This document shows positions 1-6,803 of a stretch of DNA of 64,000 bases, piece after piece. How positions within the stretch are numbered: the first letter of the stretch is position 1; each line of letters opens with the position of its first letter. This DNA comes from Nocardioides sp. SR21. Lineage in GTDB: Bacteria; Actinomycetota; Actinomycetes; Propionibacteriales; Nocardioidaceae. The translations under genes were made by a program, and so were the position numbers. The DNA lies in NCBI RefSeq assembly GCF_022761125.1, contig NZ_JAKWJR010000001.1:124001-188000 (forward strand). Reading direction: 5' to 3'. The notes beneath the pieces are model-generated. The model was not told where the DNA came from and did no database searches. It saw nothing but the letters and a program-made list of their open reading frames with translations.

Positions 1-472
1 GCAGGTCGGGCCGGTCTTCCCGCTCCTCCAGGCCGACGGGGAGCAGGTCCCGCTGCCGAGCGGGCGGTTCGACCTCGTGGTCAGCGAGCACGGCGCCGCA
101 CAGTGGTGCGATCCCGAGCGCTGGCTGCCCGAGGCCGCTCGGCTGCTCCGGCCCGGTGGGCGGCTGGTCTTCCTGACCAACAGCCTCGTGTCGGCCCTGT
201 GCGTCCCGGCCGAGGAAGGGGTGGCGGGCGACCGCCTGCTGCGCGGCCAGCGCGAGGCTTACCGGGTCCGCTGGCCCGGCGGCGGGGTCGAGTTCCACCC
301 ATCGCACGGCGACTGGGTGCGGCTGCTCACCGCGGCCGGCTTCGTGATCACAGCGATGCACGAGGTCTACGCGCCGCCGGACGCCGACGACCACGCCTTC
401 TACGAGATCGTCTCGAAGAGCTGGTCGACGCAGTGGCCCGCCGAGGAGCTCTGGGTCGCCTCGCGTCCCTGA
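1..472 (+). CDS. class I SAM-dependent methyltransferase, 5'-truncated
   Basis: The reading frame is open from base 2 to a TGA at 470-472, so the N-terminus lies outside the window. The visible part holds the second half of a Rossmann methyltransferase: an FDLVVSEHGAAQWCDP stretch (strand 4 region), then the post-II motif LLRPGGRLVFLTNS typical of Methyltransf_11/25 enzymes, and a C-terminal part ending EELWVASRP. The family transfers a methyl group from S-adenosylmethionine to a small molecule or other acceptor. The SAM-binding glycine motif and anything that would indicate the substrate are missing, so no narrower function is given. The next gene downstream lies on the opposite strand about 470 bp away, so this is probably the last gene of its unit. 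Confidence 0.8.
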   Translation, partial: QVGPVFPLLQADGEQVPLPSGRFDLVVSEHGAAQWCDPERWLPEAARLLRPGGRLVFLTNSLVSALCVPAEEGVAGDRLLRGQREAYRVRWPGGGVEFHPSHGDWVRLLTAAGFVITAMHEVYAPPDADDHAFYEIVSKSWSTQWPAEELWVASRP

Positions 473-589
473 CGGCGTCGACCGCGTGAGCCGGTTCCGC
501 GCCGGTTCTAGCGCCGTTCGATGTCGAGGCTCTCGATGGCGACAGCTGATGCCGAGCATCGACCAGACCTTCCCGTGGCCGAAGTCCCG

Positions 590-720
590 GCTGCCCTCGG
601 CTTGCTGGCGGTGGACGGGTCCGCGGGCGACCGTCGTACGGATGATGCTCGTCCCCGCGGCCATGGCTCTCCTCGGCAAGGCCATCTGGTGGCTTCCGGT
701 GCCGACGATCTGCGGTACGA
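590..720 (+). pseudogene. relic of an MMPL-family transporter C-terminus
   Basis: Bases 627-698 read in one frame as ATVVRMMLVPAAMALLGK followed by AIWWLP. This closely resembles the conserved last transmembrane segment and tail of actinobacterial MMPL/RND transporters (consensus around DATVVRM.LVPA.M.LLG...WWLP). Just upstream, fragments such as LGLLAV in a neighbouring frame look like the preceding helix, so the remnant seems frame-shifted. There is no plausible start, and the rest of the roughly 700-residue protein is absent. The similarity stops where the direct repeat begins (688). The relic identity is recalled from family consensus and has not been searched. Confidence 0.55.
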
Positions 721-803
721 CCTGGAGTGAAACCTGGGGAGCTGAGCGTGGAAAGTGAAGATCCGTCGCAGACCTTGTACCGGGTCAGGCAGACCATCTG
801 CCA
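688..803. repeat. imperfect direct repeat, copy A
   Basis: This segment aligns without gaps for its first 52 bases, then with two small indels, to 3092-3210 in the same orientation. The best conserved core is AACCTGGGGA..CTGAGCGTG, then GTGAAGATCCGTCGC and GACCTTG (731-777). By eye the first part is about 75% identical and the core higher. It starts inside the MMPL relic and is followed by a strong hairpin, as copy B is followed by two palindromes. Confidence 0.7.
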
Positions 804-810
804 CGGGATC

Positions 811-844
811 GAGGACCCCGCACAGCTCACTGGGCGGGGTCCTC
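811..844. terminator. 11-bp hairpin, probable bidirectional terminator
   Basis: GAGGACCCCGC (811-821) pairs perfectly with GCGGGGTCCTC (834-844) around a 12-base loop. It lies about 100 bp beyond the 3' end of the minus-strand DUF1330 gene and downstream of the plus-strand relic, which suits a bidirectional terminator. There is no clear U tract. Confidence 0.6.
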
Positions 845-942
845 TGCCTTGTGCAAACCACCTCCGCGACGGGCCTGCAGGTGACGAGCGCAGACGGTGC
901 CGTACGCATCCGCAACGTCGGCTCCTTCCTGGGCCGTCGACC

Positions 943-1290
943 TCAGTGCGACGCCGAGGCGGTGCGAAGGGCCTGTGCGGTGACGCTCGGGTCGTAGTCC
1001 TCCGGAACGCCGGCGACGATGACGATGTCGCCTCGGATGTGCCGCGACCGGAGGTGTGCGATCTCCCGGTAGGCCGGCGAGTCCCACCAGTCCCGGGCGT
1101 CGTCGATCCCGGGAAAGCCGATGACCACGATGTGCCCGGGCCAAGTGCCCTCCTTCACCTCCGGTGGCGCGCCGTGCACGAGGAAGCGCCCCCCGAACGG
1201 CTCGAACGTGCTGGTGATCCGCTCCATGTACTCGGCGACGTCGGGGTGCGGATCGGCGTCCTGCAGGTGAGCGATGGCGTAGGCGGTCAT
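943..1290 (-). CDS. DUF1330 domain protein
   Basis: A 115-residue protein that is essentially one DUF1330 domain (a dimeric alpha/beta-barrel fold related to antibiotic-biosynthesis monooxygenase and stress-response barrels). Family features visible are MTAYAIAHLQD at the N-terminus, EYMERITSTFEPFGGRFLVHG, the central PGHIVVIGFPGIDDARDWWDSPAY stretch (split here by description only) and IVIVAGV near the end. The biochemical role of the family is unknown. A GGAG Shine-Dalgarno sequence lies a few bases before the ATG. It follows the NTF2-like gene on the same strand with a 52-bp gap, so the two probably form one transcript divergent from the XRE regulator, the likely local controller. Confidence 0.85.
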   Translation of the reverse strand: MTAYAIAHLQDADPHPDVAEYMERITSTFEPFGGRFLVHGAPPEVKEGTWPGHIVVIGFPGIDDARDWWDSPAYREIAHLRSRHIRGDIVIVAGVPEDYDPSVTAQALRTASASH

Positions 1291-1342
1291 AGGAGGCTCC
1301 GGTCTGTTGAGGGATTCGGTGAGGTGGGCATCAGCCGGGTGG

Positions 1343-1741
1343 TCACTGCGGGATCCGGTCGAGGAAGCCGCGCACGTCGACGATGCGTCCGTCCTCGTCG
1401 AGAACCATGACGTCGAAGCCGATCACGACGGGCTCGGCTCCGAGAGGACCGAGACCCCACTGGAACCTGACCTGGTCGTGGTGCGAGTCGATGTCGCCGA
1501 CGAGTGAGAACACGAAGTCCGGGAACTGCTGGTGGACGCCGGCCAGGACTGTGCGGAGTTCGTCGTGGCCCTCCACGGCCGCAAGGGGATCCACATAGGT
1601 CGCCTTGGGGGACCAGTGCTGTGCGAGCAACCGCATTTGCTCCTGCTCCTCGGTTGCGTTCCAGGTGGCCAGATAGGCCCGCACGACCTCCTGCGCCTCG
1701 CTGGGGGTGATGGCTGTGCCGGTGGTGGTGTCGGTCGTCAT
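1343..1741 (-). CDS. nuclear transport factor 2 / SnoaL-like protein
   Basis: A 132-residue protein with the length and pattern of a single SnoaL-like (NTF2 cone) domain: an N-terminal helix (VVRAYLATWNA), HWSPKATYVDPLAAVEGHDE, then alternating strands ending in VLDEDGRIVDVRGFLDRIP. Family members bind small hydrophobic ligands or act as isomerases, cyclases or hydrolases, and nothing here fixes the substrate. The ATG has a good Shine-Dalgarno sequence (GAGAGGGAG). The gene is divergent from the XRE/MmyB-type regulator starting at 1853 and is followed by the DUF1330 gene, a common arrangement of a regulator beside a small target operon. Confidence 0.85.
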   Translation of the reverse strand: MTTDTTTGTAITPSEAQEVVRAYLATWNATEEQEQMRLLAQHWSPKATYVDPLAAVEGHDELRTVLAGVHQQFPDFVFSLVGDIDSHHDQVRFQWGLGPLGAEPVVIGFDVMVLDEDGRIVDVRGFLDRIPQ

Positions 1742-1852
1742 GGTCTCCCTCTCGTGTGTGATTTCCGGGAGCAGCCTGACGGGACTGCGGGCATGGAGGC
1801 GATTACCTCCGAGGTCAAGGTCGAGGCGAGATCGTCGTTAGGGTGCATGTCC

Positions 1853-2650
1853 ATGCCTCCAGTGACGGCGCGCGAGCACACGGTCGGTGAGCTTCTCCGG
1901 GAGTGGCGAAGGCGGCGCCGGATGAGCCAGCTGGAGCTCTCGAACCTGGCGTCGGTCAGCACCCGTCACCTCAGCTTCGTGGAGAACGGGCGGTCCGCAC
2001 CGACGCGGGGCATGGTGGCCACGCTCGCCGACCACCTCGAGGTTCCGTTGCGCGCCAAGAACCAGCTCTTCCTCGCGGCCGGCTACGCACCGCTCGACGA
2101 GCGGGAGGTCGACGACCTGGACCTCGCCCCGGTGATGGACGGGCTGCGCCGGCTCCTCGACGCGCACCTGCCCTGGCCAGCACTGCTGCTCGACGATCAC
2201 TGGGACGTGGTGGACAGCAATGCGGCGCTGCACGCCCTGCTGGACGGTTGCGCCCCCGAGCTCCTGGAGCCGCCTGTCAACGCCATCCGCATCACCCTGG
2301 ATCCACGCGGTCTCGCTCCTCGGATCCGCAATCTCCCCGAATGGGGCGGCCACCTGGTGGGCCAGCTCCGTCACCGCGCAGACGAGACGCAGGATCCGCG
2401 GCTCGGGGTCCTGCTGGACGAGGCTGAGTCGCTGCTCGGCGTCGTCCGACCCGTGCCGGCCAGTCCTGGTCCGGTCGTCACGATGGAGCTCGATCGTGAC
2501 GAGCACCTGCTGCGATTCTTCAGCGTCTCAGCGCGGTTGGAGATGGCCACGGATCTCACGCTCGACGGTCTTCACCTCGAGACCTTCGTCCCCGCCGACG
2601 CCGCTACGGCTGACTGCTTCTCTTCCACGGCCGCGGTTCCTCATGGCTGA
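1853..2650 (+). CDS. XRE-family regulator with MmyB-like ligand domain
   Basis: A 265-residue regulator. Residues about 8-70 form a helix-turn-helix of the Cro/C1 type (LLREWRRRRRMSQLELSNLA, then VSTRHLSFVENGRSAPT). The rest matches the MmyB-like LBD with PAS-like fold: PWPALLLDDHWDVVDSNAAL, then VNAIRITLDPRGL, and the C-terminal VTMELDRDEHLLRFFSV. Family members usually repress a divergent oxidoreductase-type operon and may sense a fatty acid or other small ligand. ATG 1853 is preferred because TAGGGT (1839-1844) sits 8 bases upstream with no Shine-Dalgarno sequence. ATG 1847 or 1793 are alternatives in the same frame. The likely targets are the divergent NTF2-like and DUF1330 genes. Confidence 0.85.
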   Translation: MPPVTAREHTVGELLREWRRRRRMSQLELSNLASVSTRHLSFVENGRSAPTRGMVATLADHLEVPLRAKNQLFLAAGYAPLDEREVDDLDLAPVMDGLRRLLDAHLPWPALLLDDHWDVVDSNAALHALLDGCAPELLEPPVNAIRITLDPRGLAPRIRNLPEWGGHLVGQLRHRADETQDPRLGVLLDEAESLLGVVRPVPASPGPVVTMELDRDEHLLRFFSVSARLEMATDLTLDGLHLETFVPADAATADCFSSTAAVPHG

Positions 2651-3091
2651 CGGCCAGGGAGCCGCACCTATTCGTACTCCTGCCTGAGCGCGAGATTCGG
2701 TCGGGCCGGCTGGGTGACGTGTCGCTCTTCGAGCCTCGGGGCTCCGTCGCGTAGGGCTCTGTGAGGAGAGACCGCCACGGTGGCCCAAATGATCGGACCG
2801 GGCGCGTGACCGACAGATCGGACCGCAGAGCGTCTGCCGAGGTGCTCCGTTGACGTGTGGAGACGTGACGGGTTTCAACGCGTGCCGACGTTGCTGCCCC
2901 CGGCAAACCCGGTCTCTAGATGTCGTAGCGGACTCTCATGCCGCGCTTTGCCCGCTAGTGCGTATTCGCCTGGGCGAGTCAGGTCCCGGTTGCCTGGATC
3001 CTGGTGCACATCGCCTCGGCGAGGTCTCCGTCTGGGGTGGTTCGATCCTGCCGTCGGTCCGGCCGATTGTCGTGTTGACTGGGTTGGAGAA

Positions 3092-3210
3092 GGTGGTTTG
3101 TGGTGGCGAGGACCTGGGGCACAACCCGAGTTGGAACCTGGGGACCTGAGCGTGAAAGGTGAAGATCCGTCGCTGACCTTGCTCTGGGTCAGGGAGACCA
3201 CCCGTCACTG
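3092..3210. repeat. imperfect direct repeat, copy B
   Basis: Partner of 688-803 in the same orientation. The conserved core AACCTGGGGA..CTGAGCGTG, then GTGAAGATCCGTCGC, lies at 3135-3175. The two copies bracket about 2.4 kb containing the DUF1330, NTF2-like and XRE genes. Confidence 0.7.
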
Positions 3211-3252
3211 AACGAGATCTGTTCAGGTGCCTGGCCCCACCGATCGGTGGGG
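3208..3252. terminator. two adjacent palindromes after repeat copy B
   Basis: CTGAAC (3208-3213) pairs with GTTCAG (3221-3226). Immediately after, CCCCACCGATCGGTGGGG (3235-3252) is a perfect 18-base palindrome able to form a 7-bp stem with a GATC loop. They could be a terminator or protein-binding sites. No transcript clearly ends here, so the role is open. Confidence 0.35.
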
Positions 3253-3383
3253 AGGACGTACCCCAGGTCTCGGTCTGATGACCCGAGGTCGCGCGATTGC
3301 GCCCTGCCGAGGCGTTCACACGCGGGACAACACAGCCTCCCGACCTTGCTGGACTCGCTGACGAGGTGGGCGCGGTGTCGGAC

Positions 3384-3420
3384 TTGGGGCCGGGGGTGAC
3401 CGATATGTACGCTTGTACGC
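3384..3420 (+). promoter_or_regulatory. leaderless promoter with overlapping TetR-type operator
   Basis: TACGCT (3408-3413, fitting TANNNT) ends 7 bases before ATG 3421, with no Shine-Dalgarno sequence, so the transcript should begin at the start codon. A weak -35 (TTGGGG, 3384-3389) is 18 bp upstream. TGTACGCTTGTACG (3406-3419), with GTAC at both ends, overlaps the -10 and is a candidate site for the TetR protein encoded by the second gene. Confidence 0.5.
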
Positions 3421-3981
3421 ATGGCCGAGAAGACGATGCGCGACCGGATGCTCGCTGGTGACCTGTACATCGCGGACGACCCCGAGCTCGCTGCGGAGTC
3501 GGCCCGTGCGCAGGGTCTGGCGCACCGCATCAACACCAGTGACCCGACCGACGGCGACACGATCCGTGCACTCTTCACCGAGCTGCTGGGCGAGTACGGC
3601 CCTGGGGCCGAGATCCGCCCGCCGTTCCGCTGTGACTACGGCTACCAGACCCGGTTCGGGGCGCGCTCGTTCGCCAACTTCGGGTTGGTCGTCCTCGACG
3701 TGGCCACGGTCGTCGTCGGGGAGGACGTCCAGATCGGGCCGAACGTCCAGCTGTTGACCGCGACTCACCCTCTGGAGCCCGGACCGCGGCGGGACAAGTG
3801 GGAGGCCGCGCAGCCCATCACCATCGGCAACAACGTATGGCTCGGTGGAGGCGTGATCGTCTGCCCTGGTGTCGCGATCGGTGACGACACCGTGGTGGGT
3901 GCAGGATCGGTCGTCACCCGTGACCTGCCGGCCGGGGTGATCGCAGTCGGCAGCCCGGCCCGTGTCGTCCGCGAGCTCTGA
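3421..3981 (+). CDS. maltose/galactoside O-acetyltransferase-like protein (left-handed beta-helix)
   Basis: A 186-residue protein with full-length similarity in pattern to the Maa/LacA/NodL group. It has the N-terminal mac domain (MRDRMLAGDLYIADDPELA), IRPPFRCDYGYQTRFGARSF at the start of the hexapeptide helix, the catalytic-His context ATHPLEPGPR, the loop WEAAQPITIGNNVWLGGGVI and the closing coils VVGAGSVVTRDLPAGVIAVG. The family transfers acetyl from acetyl-CoA to a sugar hydroxyl in the cytoplasm. Substrate specificity (maltose, glucose, galactoside or another sugar) cannot be read from sequence. It overlaps the downstream TetR gene by 20 bp, so the pair is one operon. Confidence 0.88.
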   Translation: MAEKTMRDRMLAGDLYIADDPELAAESARAQGLAHRINTSDPTDGDTIRALFTELLGEYGPGAEIRPPFRCDYGYQTRFGARSFANFGLVVLDVATVVVGEDVQIGPNVQLLTATHPLEPGPRRDKWEAAQPITIGNNVWLGGGVIVCPGVAIGDDTVVGAGSVVTRDLPAGVIAVGSPARVVREL

Positions 3982-4600
3982 ACGGCCGCCGCCTCGGGCG
4001 CGGCGACACGATCCCGACCGCAGGCAGCGGATCCTCGACGCGGCCCTGCGCGTCATCGCTGAGCGCGGGCTGACCGGTACGACCCACCGCGTCATCGCTG
4101 CGGCCGCCGACGTACCCCTCGGCTCGCTGACGTACCACTTCAGCGGCTTGGACGAGCTGTGCCAGCACGCGTTCGCCCAGCATGCGGTCCGGATGTCAGG
4201 TGTCTACCGCACGCACTTCGAGGCGGTCGTCGACGGACCGGGCCTCGTCGAGGCGATCACGTCCCTCGTCAGCGGCAACGCCGGCGCGGACCCCGACGAC
4301 TGGGCGATCGCCTTCGAGCTCTACCTGGCGGCCCTGCGCGATCCCGCCCTGCGGCTGCTCACCCAGGGATGGATGGACGCGAGCCGAGCCACGCTCGAGC
4401 AGTTCGTCGACCCGGCCACGGCTCGTGGTCTCGACGCCATGATCGAGGGCCTCGTCATCCACCGGATGCTCGCCACGGACCCCATGCCCGACGCCGAGGT
4501 CCGACAGCTGGTGGCGAAGCTGGTCACGCCGGAAGGGCACGGCTCGGTCGACGCCGCCACCCCGGACTCGGTGGCCGGCACGGAGCGCCGTCCTTCCTGA
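3962..4600 (+). CDS. TetR-family transcriptional regulator
   Basis: A 212-residue regulator. Residues about 17-65 are a typical TetR helix-turn-helix (RQRILDAALRVIAERGLTGT, then THRVIAAAADVPLGSLTYHF), with the conserved LTYHF ending at the recognition helix. The C-terminal ligand half is helical and resembles the TetR_C_6/BetI-like class, which cannot be assigned a ligand. GTG 3962 is the first start in frame, overlaps the acetyltransferase stop by 20 bp and lacks a Shine-Dalgarno sequence, implying translational coupling. It probably autoregulates the two-gene operon through the GTAC-armed site overlapping the -10 at 3408. Confidence 0.85.
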   Translation: MSSASSERPPPRARRHDPDRRQRILDAALRVIAERGLTGTTHRVIAAAADVPLGSLTYHFSGLDELCQHAFAQHAVRMSGVYRTHFEAVVDGPGLVEAITSLVSGNAGADPDDWAIAFELYLAALRDPALRLLTQGWMDASRATLEQFVDPATARGLDAMIEGLVIHRMLATDPMPDAEVRQLVAKLVTPEGHGSVDAATPDSVAGTERRPS

Positions 4601-4705
4601 GTGTGAATGCGCCGGCGCTCGGACGTGATCGCCGGTCGTCGACGTTCGCTGTGACGGAGCCGGGCCGGCGGCATCACGCACCGGGCGCTCCGTCGCTGAC
4701 CCGAG

Positions 4706-4772
4706 GTGGTCTAGAGATGGTGGTCTAGCGCCACGTCTAGGGGGTGACAGGCCGTTTCCCCACTTTTGGGGA
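4706..4772 (+). promoter_or_regulatory. candidate control region of the Tad operon
   Basis: GGTGGTCTAG occurs twice in tandem with a 14-bp period (4706-4715, 4720-4729), and a third GTCTAG follows at 4735. Just downstream is the inverted repeat TCCCCACTTTTGGGGA (4757-4772). Both lie in the 259-bp gap before cpaB, whose ATG has a clear GAGAAGGAG ribosome site. Binding proteins are unknown; the response regulator at 10683 is one candidate. Confidence 0.35.
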
Positions 4773-4859
4773 CGTGATCGGAGGGGTTCGGTTCGTGCCG
4801 AATCGGCGGCGCCAACCTTCCCATGCACCTCCATCGACCCGAGAGAAGGAGACACCATC

Positions 4860-5636
4860 ATGGCCAGACGATCCCTCCTCCTGCTCGTCGCCATCGTCAC
4901 TGCGGCTCTCGGGGCCACGATGCTGGTGGTCTACGTCCAGGGCGCCGATGCCCGGGCGGCCGACGGGCAGGAACGCGTCACCGTCCTCGTCGCGACCGAG
5001 TCCGTCGAGCCGGGCGAGACGGTCCAGCACGCGATCGACGCCGGCAAGTTCGACGAGCGCGAGGTCGCACAGGACGACCTGTCCGCCCAGGCGTTGACGT
5101 CGACCGACGGGCTCGACGGCCTGGTGGCCATCGGCCGCATCTACCCCGGGCAGCAGCTCATCGCCGCCCAGTTCGGCGACCCCGGGTCCGAGGAGGTGCT
5201 CGGCATCCCGGACGAGCTGATGGCGATCAGCGTCGAGCTCACCGACCCGGAGCGGGTCGCCGGCTTCGTGCAACCGGGTTCGTGGGTCGCGATCTTCATG
5301 TCCGGTGACCCGGAGCTGTACCTGAAGGACGGCACCACCCGGAAGCTCGCACCGCTGACCCGGTTGATGCTGCCCAAGGTCCAGGTCCTCGGCGTCGGTA
5401 CGACGTCGGTCACCTCGCGCACCACGACCGAGGACGACGGGACCGAGACCACGCAGGAGGTCCCCCGCACGATCCTCACGATCGCCGTGAACCAGGCCCA
5501 GGCCGAGGAGGTCATCTACGCCTCCCGCAACGGCGACCTCACCTTCGCCCTCCGCACGGACAAGACCCGGGTCGTCGACCGACCGGGCGTCACGGCGGGG
5601 GACATCGCTCCCGAGATCCTCCGAGGTGTGTCATGA
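4860..5636 (+). CDS. cpaB: Flp pilus assembly protein CpaB/RcpC
   Basis: A 258-residue protein with an N-terminal membrane anchor (LLLLVAIVTAALGATMLVV, about residues 6-24) and then a SAF domain (VTVLVATESVEPGETVQHAI) and the RcpC/CpaB middle region (VGRIYPGQQLI-like segment, ELMAISVELTDPERVAGFVQPG, VAIFMSG). CpaB proteins are membrane-anchored, extracytoplasmic parts of Tad/Flp pilus machines. In a Gram-positive cell without an outer-membrane secretin the protein may act at the membrane-wall interface. It is the first gene of the Tad locus and overlaps cpaE by 4 bp. Confidence 0.88.
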   Translation: MARRSLLLLVAIVTAALGATMLVVYVQGADARAADGQERVTVLVATESVEPGETVQHAIDAGKFDEREVAQDDLSAQALTSTDGLDGLVAIGRIYPGQQLIAAQFGDPGSEEVLGIPDELMAISVELTDPERVAGFVQPGSWVAIFMSGDPELYLKDGTTRKLAPLTRLMLPKVQVLGVGTTSVTSRTTTEDDGTETTQEVPRTILTIAVNQAQAEEVIYASRNGDLTFALRTDKTRVVDRPGVTAGDIAPEILRGVS

Positions 5637-6802
5637 CCACGATCATCGAGCCCGACCAGGACGTCGCCGAGAAGATCCGGCAGGCCGTGCCCGGCGCCGT
5701 GTCGCTCCTGGGCTCCGCCGACCGGCTCGCCGGGCATCTCGACAAGGACCCCGCCGAGCAGACCCTGGTGGTCGGCCCGTCGATGTCGGTCGAGGATGCC
5801 GTGGGCATCGCCGAGAGGCTCCGGGTCGAGCGCCCGGCACTCGGCGTGGTCCTGGTCCGCACGGTGGTCGACCGCGACATCCTGCCGCGCGCCATGCGCG
5901 CCGGTGTCCGAGAGGTCGTCTCCATCGACGACCCGGCCGCCCTGAGCCACGCCGTCCGGCGGGCGCAGGCGGTGGCCCGTGCGATGATCGCTGCCGACGA
6001 GTCCGCGGAGCGGGTGCCCGGCGGTCTGCTGACCGTGTTCTCCGCCAAGGGCGGCGTCGGCAAGAGCTTCCTCTCCACGAACCTCAGCGCCGCCCTCGCC
6101 GACCTCGGGCACCGGGTCTGCCTGGTCGACCTCGACATCGAGGGCGGGTCGGACTCGCTGATGCTGTCGCTCACGCCCCAGCACACGCTGGCCGACCTGC
6201 ACCGGTTCCGGGGCAACCTGGACACCAGCGCCCTCGAGTCGCTCACGACCGTGCACTCGCCCGGGCTGTCGGTCCTCCCCGCCCCGATCCACCTCGGCGC
6301 CACGGTCGAGGTCGCCGCGATCGGCCCGGTCCTCGACCAGCTCAAGGGCATGTACGACGCGGTCGTGGTCGACACCTCCGGTTCGTTCGACGACTACGCG
6401 CTCCAGGCGTTCGACCGCAGCGACCTGCTGGTGCTGATCGGCACGCTCGACATGCCGTCGTTGAAGAACCTCAAGCTCGCGGTCGGCACCCTGGACCTCC
6501 TCAACTACCCGCGCGACCTCTGGCGGCTCGCCGTCAACCGGGCCGACCCCCGCGTGGGGCTGTCGGTCGAGGAGGTGGAGCAGACCCTCGGCATCGCGGC
6601 GACGGTGACCATCCCGTCCAGCCGCGACGTCCTGGTCTCGGTCAACCGCGGCGTACCGCTCGTCCGGTCGAACGGCGGGCACCCGGCCAGCAAGGCGATC
6701 GTCTCGCTCGCGAACCAGCTGTCGCTGGACGTCGCGCTTCCCGGCCGTACGCCGGAGCGCGGTCGCCTCCGCCGCGTCGGGCGCGGGCGGAAGGCGGCGT
6801 GA
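5633..6802 (+). CDS. cpaE: CpaE/TadZ-like MinD/ParA-family ATPase
   Basis: A 389-residue protein. The N-terminal 120 residues look like the degenerate receiver-like domain of CpaE/TadZ (LGVVLVRTVVDRDILPRAM, then AGVREVV). The rest is a MinD-type ATPase with deviant Walker A KGGVGKS at residues 139-145, CLVDLDIEGGSDSLML, and VVVDTSGSF as Walker B/switch. TadZ/CpaE proteins localise the Tad machinery to its assembly site. The start ATG lies within the cpaB stop overlap (ATGA), and cpaF begins one base after the stop, so the genes are tightly coupled. Confidence 0.88.
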   Translation: MTTIIEPDQDVAEKIRQAVPGAVSLLGSADRLAGHLDKDPAEQTLVVGPSMSVEDAVGIAERLRVERPALGVVLVRTVVDRDILPRAMRAGVREVVSIDDPAALSHAVRRAQAVARAMIAADESAERVPGGLLTVFSAKGGVGKSFLSTNLSAALADLGHRVCLVDLDIEGGSDSLMLSLTPQHTLADLHRFRGNLDTSALESLTTVHSPGLSVLPAPIHLGATVEVAAIGPVLDQLKGMYDAVVVDTSGSFDDYALQAFDRSDLLVLIGTLDMPSLKNLKLAVGTLDLLNYPRDLWRLAVNRADPRVGLSVEEVEQTLGIAATVTIPSSRDVLVSVNRGVPLVRSNGGHPASKAIVSLANQLSLDVALPGRTPERGRLRRVGRGRKAA

Positions 6803-6803
6803 G

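Larger units (their letters stand above)
473..942. other. 470-bp stretch without an intact gene
   Basis: This gap contains an MMPL-transporter relic (about 590-720), the first copy of an imperfect direct repeat (688-803) and a strong hairpin (811-844). I found no intact gene on either strand. Base composition looks less GC-biased than the flanking operons. Confidence 0.6.
2651..3420. other. 770-bp gene-poor region
   Basis: No convincing coding sequence on either strand: open frames here lack family resemblance and start signals. It holds a weak GAGCC/GGCTC hairpin at 2731-2744 just past the XRE gene, direct-repeat copy B (3092-3210), two palindromes (3208-3226 and 3235-3252) and the promoter of the acetyltransferase gene. 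It may be the scar of a lost mobile element or degraded gene. Confidence 0.55.

Noticed and set aside
2651-3091. Possible gene in the 2651-3091 gap
   Set aside because: Several open frames exist on both strands but none has a start signal, family motif or consistent codon bias.
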